NCBI GenBank assembly: GCA_017311315.1
Contig: CM029626.1
Span: 28,754,672-28,818,671, forward strand
Source: Dendrocalamus latiflorus
Lineage: Eukaryota; Streptophyta; Magnoliopsida; Poales; Poaceae
Reading direction: 5' to 3'
Length of the DNA stretch: 64,000 nucleotides
Both the position numbers and the translations under genes were made by a program. The notes beneath the pieces are model-generated. The model saw nothing but the letters and a program-made list of their open reading frames with translations. It did no database searches and had not been told where the DNA came from. This document shows positions 34,601 to 47,110 of the stretch, piece by piece. Numbering within the stretch: position 1 is the first letter of the stretch; every line of letters begins with the position of its first letter.

Positions 34601-37600
34601 ATTTTTCAAAAAATGAAACTATCGTTCAATAGTTACCCCCAAAATGTTTTACATTTTCTGGTATTTTCTTTTGTATGAATTTTCTTGTATCTTCTGAATT
34701 TTATATAAGTTTCTGGTGATTTTGCTTAACAGTCAAACTGTGTTGGCCAGGCTGGAGTGCCAAAAAAGAAAAATGGCATAGGAGTTGTGGCAAAAGAGAG
34801 AGGCTTTTTTTGGGCAGCAAAAAGGAGATTAGAGGTTCCACCGGTGGCGAAACAAATTTTTTCTCGAAGATTATAAGTTGCAGAATGAAAAGTGCAAGCC
34901 CCCAAAGTCAGCAACTCTGAATGTGCAGGGAGCCAGGCACAAACCATACGCAGTTCTTCTCACTTAACAATCAATACTAATTGTCCTCTTACAAAAACAT
35001 AATTGTTCAAAAAAGAAGTAATCAAACCTAATAACAAGTGCTGCATCAGATCGAGGACTGAAACCTGGACCTCCAAATGCAGGGCCACCCCTAACCAAAC
35101 AAGGCAATTCAGACAGCAGTAATGGGGATAATTACACTTAACTAAGGTAAAATAATAAATATGCCCTGCAGCCAAATTAGTGCAGAGTTAGGATATCAGA
35201 AAAGAAAAATACAGTCAAAGAATTCTTAACCACCTTGATTCTCCAGGTCTAGGCCTCTTAGGATCAGCGAATCGAACTACTAATGGTTGCTCGCATCCCT
35301 AGCAACACAACAGATACACTATAAGTATTCAGGAAGGAAATACACAGAACTAGTCAGCTTGGCACAAAATTTTACCCTCATTACATAAGTCCCGTTAAGA
35401 GCATTCATTGCTGCCAGCGCCGGTTCTCTTGATGAGAATTTGACAAAGCCGCAACCTTAATATTATTACATATGTTACAACAAAAGTAAAACAAAAGTTT
35501 GGAAGAAAAGAGTAGATTGAAGAAATGAACCAAAAAGGTATATAATATAACAAACCTCGGCTCTGTCTCATGCCATCTTTCATGATGTAAACATCTTCCA
35601 CGTAACCATACGGAGCAAAAATCTATAAAATATATTAAACACATATATGATTTAGTGCATAATTGCTACATGTTTCTGAACTAAGAGTGAATTTATCATC
35701 AAATTAAAAAAAGCATCATACATAAGTATGCAGTACTATATGTTGGTTATGGATAGATAAGAAGTTTCTCCACCCACAAAATTCTTTCAAATAAGAAAAT
35801 TTCAATTAAATTAAAAAACACAACAGCCCCTTACCTCTTCAATCTCCTTTGCAGTTGCCTGCTTATTGAGTGATGCAACAAACAATTTGTGCTCAATTGC
35901 CCCTAGCAAATTAGTTGAGAAAACAATGCAATCACCCAATAAGTATAATAAAGAAAAAGATCTGAAGAAAATGGATTTCATTTAACGAGTCAAGCATATC
36001 TCACTTCTCTCAATATTTTAATTTATCCTAACTCGGAACAGAACAATTAAGAGTTAGAAGTGAAGTACTATTTGCCAGAAGAGCACAGGAACAATGTGCA
36101 AATTTGGAACAAATGAAAAACCAGGACAGGAATCACTACTATTAGGAATTAGATGAAAAACAGGAATATGAGAAGTCATCTGCACATCCTGTATAACCAT
36201 CAAAGGTGACTACTGTGACAACAGGCATATACAGGTATATCATCATATCTTAGTGCAGCTGAATTTGGCCTACAAGCTGCCATCTGTCAAAAGTTTTTAA
36301 AGTTCAAAGAAACATATATTAAAAAAAAGCACAGAAAACAAACACAATAATTTTGTGGAAAGAAAATTATGAGGTAAGCGACACAATTGCATCAAAGACC
36401 AGTATCATTATGAAGCATAAATTGCCTACTAATAGTCAAGCTAATATGTAACAAAAGTACTTCGAAGATTACCATGGCGCTCCCTTTCACCATCAGCATA
36501 CCTAACTTGAATAGGGCCCATCGCCTGGCAAAACAGATGCACAGTCAATAACTCACAGACAAAAGACTGATGCTAAACAAATGGTCAACAAATAGATTAG
36601 TTACCCCAGGTAAAGTGTACTGGTTATGCAGAACTCTGATGGCTCTCTCAGCCTCTTCAGAAGTAGCATATTTAACAAAACAGCAGCCTGCAAATGCAAA
36701 TATATGGATTTGATTATAAACCGTTGTAATTTTCTGTATATTTCAATTTGATCTAATGTATATGTAATAAAAACATAGTGGAGTTAGCCAACAGCAGGAG
36801 CCAATGGTATCATTTTTTGAGAAAGGGACATGAATGAAACTTCACCACAGGCTCAAATTGTCTTGGAAATGCAATTCAGTTCACTGACACACAATGAGCA
36901 AGTTAAAAAAACAGCCACATCTAGACTTAAAGATGTCAATGCACTGAACATCTGACAGGTTGCATGATCTTAGCCCTCTTGGTATATTGTACCAAGTTGA
37001 TCCATTGAACAATAGTAAGAATCTGTCACAACAGATGGCCTAGAATATATTACTACATGCTAAACACTATGGTACAATCCACCAAAGCTATGTTGCAGGA
37101 CATTAATAGTCATGAGCAACGAACACTTATGTACTCATAACTGCCAGGTGACACGCTAAAAATGGCAACCATGCATGATAATCAAAATATATCCACAATA
37201 TCATAGCTCAGACCACATCTCCTTGCACAGCCTTACAACTCCAGTAGCTAGAGTGTTGACATAACCCAAATGCACACATTTCACAAAGTAAATGGGTCTA
37301 GAATCAGGGTTCAAGTTCAATTTTCCCTATGATTAAAGCATATGCTTCACCAATCATTTCACACAAAAAAATTAAAAAACAGCACCGAAGTTCAATGCAA
37401 GGACTTCCACAGGGCATTCTTACAAGTTGCTTGGAAAATGATATGATTCAGAATGTCCTAAACTCACGACCCCTTCATAATTAACAGCAGTTACATGCAG
37501 CGTGAATCAGTGAGTCAAATAGTTTGGAGCGAAAGTCGCCACGTGAATGAAATACATAAACCATGACAGCCATCGAGTCCAGCAAGATCACATTCTGTCC

Positions 37601-40207
37601 GGAAATGACATTCCCACTAAGTGGATCCAAAATTAACAGCTGTGGCACACAAACATCCACAAATTGCATACAGTCACAGCGTAGCACAATCAAACAACCA
37701 GAATTCACAAGATACATTATTTTCATATCAACCAAGAGGTCTGCGCCACTCATGACATGGCAATCATGTATAGTTGAACTGAACAGACGAGAAAACATTA
37801 TCGTCCATCCCATAGTCACCAGGAACGTGGGTCGACCGAGTCGAGGAATGGGATCGTACGACACAGTACGCCACTTTTCCTTTTGAATTTCATTGGAATG
37901 TTGTACCACGTCCCACGAATCATACCCGGGTCGATGAATCTGGTACGCGGTACGCAGGGGGTTGTCGTGAATCTGGTGACTATGGTCCAACCAACCACAG
38001 CTCTAGATTGGCGATGCACATAACATGCAACTACAATTGCCCAACACAAAAACGAGAATGAATAAAACTGTATCAGTTTAGATCAACCAGGACAACACTA
38101 CACTGCATCATCCAACCAGGCAACCATTTACGTATTGAGCGATTCAACCACAGCATTGAGGGATTCCATACAATGCAGTTCATGGTGACAAGAATAAATA
38201 AAATCTGAAACCATGAAAGGCAAAGAAAGAAAAGTTTGGTCTTAATTCATTAGAAGGTTCTCTGTTCTTTTGCATGAAATTCAAAAAAAACAGATGCAAA
38301 AGTTAAACTGCACCCTTAGTTATGGGTAGAACAACACAGGACATGCACAAGATTGATATAACCTAAACAAAGTTGTTGGTACCAAATCTGGTGCCTTGTC
38401 TAGCAGTAGAATGGAGACTAGTTAGATTGCAGCAATCAGCCAACAGTTAGTTGCTTCCATTCTTGTCTCCTACTGAACCCACAGGAGATAAACAGAATGG
38501 AAACGCAGGAAACGAAAATCAACAATCCCCAAATCTAACTGAGAGAAGATGCAACCTTGTTGCTCCTAATAACTCTCAGAACCTGAAAAAGAAAGAGATA
38601 CATGTATAGTGATAATATAAGAAGAAAAAAGCAGTTTTTGCACACCTTGCTGTTCACCAGTCTTCCTATCCTTGATCAAAGCAACTTCAACAACATCTCC
38701 ATGGTCCTCAAATAAAGGTCGGACCTGAAGACAGAAGAAAGATCTTTCACAAACAGAATAACACAACAAGAAAACTAAATAGCAGATTAAAAGGCCAAAG
38801 AGCAAAAGACAGAAAAAGAAGAAAATGGTTGACCTAGCTTAATCTTCAACTTTGTGACCAAACAAGATTAAGGCTAAATGTGACGCTCCTAGTGGAGCTG
38901 AGATCAGAAATTTGACTTATGAGAGTAAGCCATAACTGGCTAGAGGCAGCTTTAGCTAGCTTTTAAGCGAGATCTTTCTCTAAGACGTAGATAGTTTATT
39001 AGCTGATAACTTTTATAATCTAAGCTGCAAACTTCAATGTGGTTTCATGAATAGCAATAAGCTGGGATGCAACAACCTCATATAAAAGTACCACCTAAGC
39101 AGCCTTCTGATTTTATGTCCAGACAAATTATATCATCAGGTCAAGAAGAATAAAAGCGCTAGGAAAACATAAAGTATTTACTAGGTAAGAAAGGGCAGAT
39201 ACTCTTATCAAGTGTGGAAGTAACACTCACATCATCTTCAGTCGCTGTCCTCGGAACTGACCCGATAAATAGTTTAACATAATTGCTTCTGTTATCATGA
39301 TCTGCAGGAATTTTCAGCAGGAATATCAAATAAGTTTCTGATGAAAGGGTGTAAACCTAAGCTTAAATATTTCTCCGAAGTTCATTCAGATACAACAGTA
39401 CAGCCAGATGCTATTTCTAACATTGAAATCATTATACCATAATTCCAATAAATATAACTCACTGGATGGCTTTGAATTGGAAAGTACACTGCATTGAAGA
39501 AGAAACACACAACATTTAGCTAAACGGTTCATAACTGAATGCCAAAAGTCCATCCTCCATGCAAAAAGTTGGGTGGTTTTTTTGCCACCCTGGGATGCAT
39601 GCTAGCGGCGTATTATGCAACTCTATACTTGTACGCACACTGACAGACAGCCAAATTTGTCAAATCCCAACAATGACTGCCCAGTTTTGCCAATGTTCTC
39701 GACAACAGCTGATTGAATTTGAGTTGATATTTTCCAGATGTCAAGTAAGATGCAAACCATCACCTCTCCCTCGCAGCGCCAAAACCGTCGTCATGCGTAA
39801 GCAAGCTAAAGTTCCCCACCTTGAGACAGCAGAGCACAGCAAAACCTAACAAAACCAAAGCGCCGAAACCCAAGATACTGGACCAAACCTGAGTAGTCTC
39901 CACGGCCTCCGCCGCCACCGCCGTAGCGGTGCCTCGGCCCGCCGGCCGGTTCGCCGAAGTCGCCGCCGCCGCCGACGCCGCCTCTATACCCTCCACCTCC
40001 GCCGCCGGAGTAGTCAGACGAACCACGGTACGGGTGGAACCTCCCGCCTCCACCTCCGCCGCCGTCGCCCCCGCCCCCACTGCGGGAGGAGAAGCGGTGG
40101 GGTGGGCTACCGCCGCCGGACCAGCGCGAGGGGCCGCGCGCTAATCGGCCGTCCCCGCCGCCGCGAGAGCCGCCCGCGGGGCCGGAGGGGTCGCCGGAGC
40201 GGTGCAT
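31660..40207 (-). CDS. FCA: Flowering time control protein FCA, intact, 17 exons
   Basis: Nuclear RNA-binding protein of the autonomous flowering pathway. With its partner FY it promotes proximal polyadenylation, including of its own mRNA. Coding exons (minus): 40207-39889, 39301-39231, 38724-38646, 36687-36605, 36524-36473, 35902-35835, 35622-35556, 35455-35376, 35298-35234, 35090-35028, 33977-33818, 33735-33658, 33568-33002, 32797-32621, 32539-32336, 31837-31778, 31698-31660. All introns are GT-AG and phases join without a stop, giving 743 residues ending in ERAWKS. Domains: Gly/Arg-rich N-terminus (1-106); RRM1 about 116-196 (KLFIGS, GCCFVKYA); RRM2 about 207-287 (KLFVAS, GCGFVKFS); Pro/Gln-rich middle with poly-Q in exon 13; WW domain 622-648 (W622, W644, P647) that in Arabidopsis binds FY; Gln-rich tail. 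Length and domain order match grass FCA. The start is the first ATG after a CCCTAGC-type leader. Intron 3 (36688-38645) is the longest, at 1958 bp. Confidence 0.96.
34286..34866. mobile_element. Mutator-like MITE in FCA intron 10
   Basis: The 581-bp piece has inverted ends: left GAGGAAAAAATCTTTTGCCA, and the right end read in reverse CGAGAAAAAATTTGTTTCGC, both followed by a CCACYGGTGG palindrome. It is flanked by AAGATTAT on both sides (34278-34285 and 34867-34874; an eighth- or ninth-base target duplication). It has no coding capacity. It sits in the 1050-bp intron between the exons ending at 35028 and starting at 33977. Confidence 0.65.
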
Positions 40208-43200
40208 GTGGAGGGCAGGAGGCTGCTAGGGTTTTGCGAGGACGCGGGTCACGAGCACGAGGGGAGGCGAGGCGAGAGGCCGTGGGGATTTTCTATTCCG
40301 CTTCGTCGAGAGCCAGCGAATGACCACGAGGATCCATCTTTTCCATCATCGCATCACGGGCGAGTCAGTCAGCAGTCAACGTGGTTGCCTATTTATCATC
40401 TCTGCCTGCGTATGTTTGTTTTGCTACTATCAGCTATGAGGTGTTCCTTTAACCTATGATTTATAACTTTTAATAATAATTTACTAACTTTAATAAATAG
40501 TGATGACTGAAAAGAGTCAAAATAAAAAACAGGGTGAAAAACCAAATAAGATAGCCTATAATTCAGTTGGACAATCTAATCTAATCAGCATATTTAAAAC
40601 AGCTATGCTATCTGTTATCTAGCATTACATGGCAAAATTTTCTACTTATAGAGCTTCTGCCAATGTTTAGATGGATACATCGGACCAAAACGTCAAAGCA
40701 TTTCTAATATTTTTTTATAAAGTGTCCTTGCAAAAAAAATTGATAAAGTGGGCATCGAGAGGAAAAAGGAGGAGAGGGTTCAGAAGACGCCTCTAAAATA
40801 TTAGACAAGAGATGCTCTTGAGCACTTATTCATCGAATATATCGAATACTCTTTGCTCCAAGCCTCCTTGTTCATCGGCTTCGCCCTTCGCTCGCGCGCT
40901 GTGGTGAAGCGTAAGCGGCAAGGCACAAGATCGACTAGTAGTCAATTTGATGCCCAAGAAGAAGCAGCGCTGCCGCTGTAGGACGTCCCTTCCAAGTTCC
41001 TCCTGAAGTGCTTCCCTGGTAAATGGTTATTCTTGCATTTCCTCCTGTTCTTGTAGCGTCTTGCTCATGCCTCAGTGCGTCACATCGATCTTAATTTGGG
41101 CATCTGATAGTTGCATGATAAATTCTTAATAGTGGTCGGTTTGCATTATAGATTCTGATACTTTGTTCCTTTTTTTTCAGCGCAGTTTATACATATATCT
41201 CGCTAAAACATGTATTTTGTAAGATGCAACCCAAATGTGGACAAGATGGATCTACAATTCTTCAAAGGCTACGAGTTCTACCTTGTCTTCAGCACTCAAA
41301 CAACTATGTATTGGCATGCATTGGCCTTTGGCCTTGACCCCTCTTGAGATTTTGCTTAAGCTCCGTCACTATGGGTCCCACTAGAAGACTGTACAATAGA
41401 GTAAAAAATGTTTTACTGTCTAGTATATGATTAACCCCGCAAAAAAATGATTGACGCTAATAAAACTAATTAAGTTTTTGAGGGCAAACTGTTTGGTCAC
41501 TTAGGAAAAGAATGAGATCGCCTCTATCCTTTGAATGTTTGTTTTTTATTCACCGATAGGTACATAATTTGACGACACATGGAACGAGATTTTTTTTAGA
41601 TAAAGGATATAAAATCCGGCCTCTATATCCACAAGGGATATACACAGCCAAAAGTTACACGAGCTCTTAAACCCAAAGCCTCAACACTGAGGAGTACATA
41701 ACAGCAAGAAAGCGATCTTAAGGACTATGAAAAAGCTAGAAAGACTAAGCTTCAGAACTTCTTCTACGTCCTTGCTTTCAACCAAGCCCCTAATTTTCTC
41801 CAAATGAGCCACCCAAAACTCCGGTCTATCCTGAGTGAAGATGAATCTCCGAAGCGACGTCTTCAAAAAGGCGACGAGGGTCGCCGACGCCGCCCGCCTC
41901 ACCGAGACAAGGCTTTCACCTGGAGAACAGCGCACATGATGGCTATGGAGTGCCATGACAACCCTTCAGGAAAGAAAATGGCGTCCATAGGCGTCATAGT
42001 TGTCGAGACCGGTAGGAACACCGGCAAGGCTTTCGCCAGCACAACCACAGCAAACCACGCACACCCTCACGCAAAAAAGACCACCACCAGGACACCGGGG
42101 TTCTGCACGCCTCAAGGCTATGGCATAGCCATCCAATGAACCCACCACAAGCCGCTTCCCGCTCAAGCAACGTCGCGTCAAGGAACTCTGGACAACTCAG
42201 CAGCCACCACTCCAGCCGCCTCCCGGCTATACACAGAGCTTAGCTCATCCGCAGGGAGCCAAAACTGGATCTCGCTAGCCGCCGGTTGCATCAACAAAAT
42301 GCACTGAACTAGTCAGAAAGGTGATGAGTCCAGCAGGCAACAATAACAGCAAAAACATCGGAGGAAGCAGCGCCGGCGAGGCGACTTCGCGCGCTCTCGC
42401 GCCTCTCTCTGCCGGCGGAGAAGGAGCTGGGAGACGGCGGCGTGTGCGCGGAGGCACAGGCACGGAGACGACGGAGCGGCCGCGGCTTCCGAAGGCGGTG
42501 GCGCGAGCGCGGCGGCCGGGAGGCGCCAGATCCGGGCGTGGCGAGGCCGGCACGGATCCAGGCGGGGGAGGCGGCGACCCGGCGCTGAGGCGGCCGGATC
42601 TGGCGGGGACGGGCGGATCCGACGCAGAGGTGGCCGGAACTGAGTCGCGGCGGCCGGAACTAGCCGGACCGGGCCCGGAGGCGGCGAAGAGGCCGGCGCG
42701 GGGCGACAAGGCCGGATCCGAGCGGCGAGGGCCAAATCCGGGACGGCGCCAAGGAGGAACGGGCGGATGCGGGTGGGAGGCAGCCGGAGACAACCGGATC
42801 TGGCCCAGAGGCGGCCAGATCCGCGCGGCGCGAGTCCGGCGGCGGCCGGACTCGGAGAGGAGGTGGCCGGATCTGGTGCGGGGACACCGGATCCGGCGGC
42901 GGAGGCAACTCGGGTGGAGACAGCGGACGGCGGCCCTATCTGGCGAGCGCGAGTGCTGGCGCGGGCGACGACGCCGCGGGAGCGACTGCTCCGACGGCCG
43001 GGAAGAGGTGGCCGCCCCCGGGATTAGCTCCTCCCGGGGGCAGCAGCGGAGGATGCGGCGGGAGGTGAGCTAGGGTTTTTCATAGGCGCTTTACCTCTTC
43101 TAATGGGAGATCACTGGCGATTGCCGCATGCCAAGAACTCAAGAACCTACATGGAACGAGATGGTCGACATGTATTATCTAGCTGACGATGAATTGCTTC

Positions 43201-44640
43201 AAGTACGATAATAGACAATGTTGGCTTCCTGCATTTGTGAAGGACACATTTTGGGCATGAATATCTACTTTACAACGTAGTGAGTGTATGCACTCATTTT
43301 TTGGTGGGTATGTTAATTCTAATATAGTGCTAAAACAATACGTAGGCCAATACAAGAATCTGTCGGGGTTAAAAAGTTGAGGAGAATAGGGTCCGGAAAA
43401 CTGGAGGACGGTCACTGACCGGAAACCGGATTTTCCAGTGGGTACCAGAAAATAAAAAACTAGTCGGGTTTTTCTAAAGTGCACATATATTTGTGAGTCT
43501 TTTGTGACTGCGTAATGCACCTTCTAAGTTGGTTTAGACCTTTTATGTTAGATTACCTATTATATGAGCTAAATATGCTTCGAAACATCCCAAATTCAAA
43601 ATTTTTTTTTGTGTTTTTCTGGTTTTTAGTGGTTTTTTGGTTATTTAGTGGTTTCTCCGGTTTTTTTGGGCGATAACCAGCCGTTTTTTCAGGTTCCCGG
43701 TTTCAAATTTAAATTTCAAAACTTGAAATTTGACCGAGTTTTCCCCGGTTTTTTTGCTTACCGGCCGGGAACCAGTACCAGTCTCCACCAGGATTTAGGC
43801 CGGTATCGGGTTTTTGATCCTTGAGTTGATCTTTGTTCTTCCAATTCACCCATACCTTGCACCAAATTGAGAAGAAAGTCCAAAAAGCTTATGGTGATAA
43901 CAGTTTGCCCTAAGTATAACACATGAAACTCCAAATATTTGCCCTTCCCTTTGTCAAGATGGGTTAGCAAGAGCTGCTATACTTAGGCCTTGTTTAGAAT
44001 ACAGGAATATTAAGGAATAGTTCATGCCCCACAGAAATCTGAGAAAAAAGCCCCATGTTCCAAACGGTACCTCACTCCAATAGCAGCACGAAATTGAAAG
44101 TGCCCCCCTTTGAAGACCTAAGAATCTAAGTTGGATCGAGCTGTATGAAAGAAGAAAGCAAGGAAGACAGAGAGACAAGAAAAAAAAAATAAAACGGTAG
44201 ACAGAAAGAGCAGTAAGGTAACATGTGTGTTCAATACACTACAATTATCTATTTGTTCCTTCCTTTGTAACTAAATCACTGATAATTCAATTTGATCACC
44301 GAAGCTTGAATGTAAAAAAAAAAAGGGCAGCTTGAATGGCACATAAATGCCAAGTCCAGCTTTTGTTATAACCGGTTTCCCTTTACAGCAAGATATGGGA
44401 TCAATGCTAGTGTCCTTAATTTGTATCTCCATACTATTTAGCAAAGTCAGCTCGCACAAAGTTGCAATTGTGACATTGATTTTTTTTATGCTACTTACTC
44501 AGATGCTACTTTATATTAAGCACTCACATGATTAGTTCAGCAATCAAATCATAAAGCTTCTTTTTTCTGAACTTAAATCATAAAGCTTATTAATGTTAAG
44601 GATAGAATAGGATTCTTATTTGCTTCCTTATATGCCTTGG
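40208..44640 (-). promoter_or_regulatory. FCA 5' flank, copy A
   Basis: The leader immediately before the FCA ATG reads AAAACCCTAGCAGCC on the minus strand. The block 40212-40560 and the block about 43790-44620 both recur in the same order at 54548-55372 (copy B), so this flank was duplicated. Between them lie sequence absent from copy B (40560-43790), including the LINE-derived insertion at 41591, and a T/G-rich stretch at 43590-43780. I do not recognise a TATA box in the first few hundred bases. No protein gene is seen in the non-inserted parts. Confidence 0.7.
41591..43148 (-). mobile_element. LINE-derived non-autonomous retroelement
   Basis: It is flanked by a 14-bp target duplication ACATGGAACGAGAT (41577-41590 and 43149-43162). 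It has an A-rich 3' end on the minus strand (TTTATCTAAAAAAAA). The 3' region carries the grass LINE tail phrase TTGGCTGTGTATATCC followed by GAGGCCGG. The 5' half (about 42350-43080) is very GC-rich, with a repeated CCGGATC-type motif and an AAAACCCTAGCTCACC start. No RT is present, so it was mobilised in trans. Long frames on both strands in the GC-rich half are not convincing. Confidence 0.75.
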
Positions 44641-44689
44641 TTTTCTTATCTGTATATGACATATTCCATTCCATCTGCTGCGATCCCAT

Positions 44690-47110
44690 TCTCAAGAACA
44701 AAACTCCATGGAACGAACTACAGATTATGATCTTCTCTTATGGAGATCACGCTTGATGGTCTTCGCCTTTGGGGACATGTCACCGGTGCACTCTCTTCTC
44801 CGCCAATGCTGGTTCAGCCTCCTCCTAGGCAGTCTACTTTTGCACCTCCTCGAGCAGATAAGGCCGCCAAGAAAAAGGCAAAGGTTGCTGCTGACGCTAC
44901 TGATGAGGCTTTTCAGTATGCCATTGACACTTTCGAGCGCTGGTGAGCTTTAGTGTGAGTTGGAGACGCTTCGCCAAAGAGATTCTTCTGTTGACGACTT
45001 CTTTCGGGCCCTAGCAAGTCTCTGGTGCCAGATATATATAAGCTGGCCTCTCCACTTTGTCAGGAGTGTCACAAAGTGCAGAAGGCGGATCATGATTGCC
45101 TTCACCTTTATGACTTCGTCTGCCACCTTCACCCAGAGTTTGAGCCTTTCAGAGCTCAGCTACTGAGCCACTCTCCATGGTCGACCGTTACAGAGGCACT
45201 TTCGACGCTTCGTGCTAAAGAACTTCGTCTCAGGTTAGCAACACAATCTGTTCTAACTATGCTTATTGCCTCTTCTCTGACTACGACACTAATATCCGCT
45301 TCGACTACGACCACTCTCCAGGTGCCTGCTCCACTCATGTTCTCGCACCAATTGGAGTTTGGGCACGACTAGCAGAGTTGTGCGGTGCGGAAAAAACGAA
45401 ACAAGGCATGTGGGGGTGGGCGATAAAAGGGGGGCAGGGAGGCCCTTCGTTCACAGGAGGACAGACCAACTCATCAGTTTCTGCTCAAAAAGGTGACTTT
45501 GTTCAGCAGCTCTGCCAAACAGACAGGGACGGTACTTGGGACTGGTCGGCGCCGTAGGGATCGAAACAAGGCATGTGGGGGTGGGCGACAAAAGGGGGCA
45601 GGGAGGCCCTTCCTTCACAGGAAGACAGACCAGCTCATCAGTTTCTGCTCAAAAAGGTGACTTTGTTCAGCAGCTCTGCCAAACAGACAGGGACGGTACC
45701 TGGGACTGGTCGGCGCCGTAGGGATCGTCAGGGTCTCTACATTCTCGACTGCCTCCACCTTCCGTTCACTTAAGTTGCTCCTGCTACGTCTGCCTCTACC
45801 ACCACTGCTGCCACCACCTTTGGAGCTTTTGCACAGTGACATCATCGTTTAGGACACCTGTGTGGGTCCCGTCTTTCTTCATTAGTTCGTCAGGGTGTTC
45901 TTGGACGTGTTACTATTGACACGTTAATGTTTTTGTCAGGGTTGTAAGCTGGGTAAACAGCTACAACTTCCTTATCATTCTAGTGAGTCTATGTCTTCTC
46001 GTCCTTTTGATTTAGTTCATTCAGATGTATGCGGAACTGCGCCTATTATCTCAAAAGGCAGGCATAAATTCTATGTAATTTTCATTAATGATTATTCTCG
46101 TTTCACTTGGCTTTTCCTATGTCTAATTGTGGTCAGTTTCTTGCGATTTATCGTAACTTTGCCATAATGGTTCGTACTCAGTTTGAGTCCTCTATTCGTA
46201 CTTCACTATGATTCTACTGGAGAGTACTGTTATGATGTTTTTAGACAATTTCTTTCTAAGCAGGGCACTCTTTACCAGTCTTCTTGTTCTAGTGCCCATG
46301 CTCAGAATGGGGTGACTGAATGCAAGCATCGTCATATGCTTGACTGCTCTCACTCTTCTTCTTTCTCACGTTCTACTACAGTTCTGGGCAGAATCTGTTT
46401 CTACATCTGCATATCTTATCAATATGCAGCCTTCCACTGCTCTTAAGGATGTCAGTCTTATAGAGTGTCTCTACTCTAGAGTCCCCCAGTACAATCACCT
46501 TCGTATTTTTGCCTGCACCTGTTTTGTCTTACTGCAGCCTTGTGAGCGCGCCAAACTGTCAGCCCAGTCAGTTGAGTGTCTATTCCTTGGATATAGTTTT
46601 GAGCATAAGGGTTATCACTGCTATGATCCTTCTGCTCGATGGATTATGATCTCATGAGACATTGTCTTTGACAAATCTCGACCTTTCTTCTATCGAGATT
46701 CAGCTCCTCGTCCCGCTTCCACCACTGAGATGATCTGCTGGTTGTCTCTCTCTGACTCTTCACTCATTTCTCCTCTTTCACAACCTTCCTCCAGCAGGTC
46801 TCCAGTGGTTCCTTCTGTACCTTTACCTCTTGTGTTGCCTTCTGCACCACCGTCTCGTTTCTCTAGGATACACTACTCTAAACGTTCTAATCCTTCACCA
46901 GACTCATCTTCTGGTATTTTGCCGACATCAACGTCTAATTCCTCTGATGATGCTCCTCATTATGCCCTTCGTAACCGGACATCCCTTCGACCTCCTGATC
47001 GTCTTGATTTTACTTCAACCGCTGATGTTCTCTCTGTCATTGAGCCTAGCACTTATCATGAGGTTGCTTCTCATTCTGAGTGGCAGCTCGCTATGGCAAA
47101 GAACCATACA
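44690..47110 (+). pseudogene. Decayed copia gag-integrase remnant
   Basis: Broken frames in order: a gag/UBN2-like segment (AIDTFERW, LCQECHKVQKADHDCLHLYD), a segment duplicated in tandem (45397-45728), the start of the integrase (LVHSDVCG, FYVIFINDYSRFTWLF at about 46010-46120), the integrase end (HAQNGVTE), the downstream conserved block (LFLGYSFEHKGYHCYDPSARW, about 46580-46650) and a linker with HYALRNRTS. It stops before the RT. Stops and frameshifts are many, and I find no LTRs. It is an old Ty1/copia fragment. Confidence 0.8.
45397..45728 (+). repeat. 165-bp tandem duplication in the copia remnant
   Basis: Two copies start at 45397 and 45562 (both 'cgaaacaaggcatgtggggg') and are nearly identical. 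The period of 165 bp equals 55 codons, so it would not by itself shift the frame. Confidence 0.85.

Noticed and set aside
42313..43073. Frame of 250 codons upstream of FCA
   Set aside because: It lies in the GC-rich half of the LINE-derived element. Frames are open on both strands and neither shows a domain.
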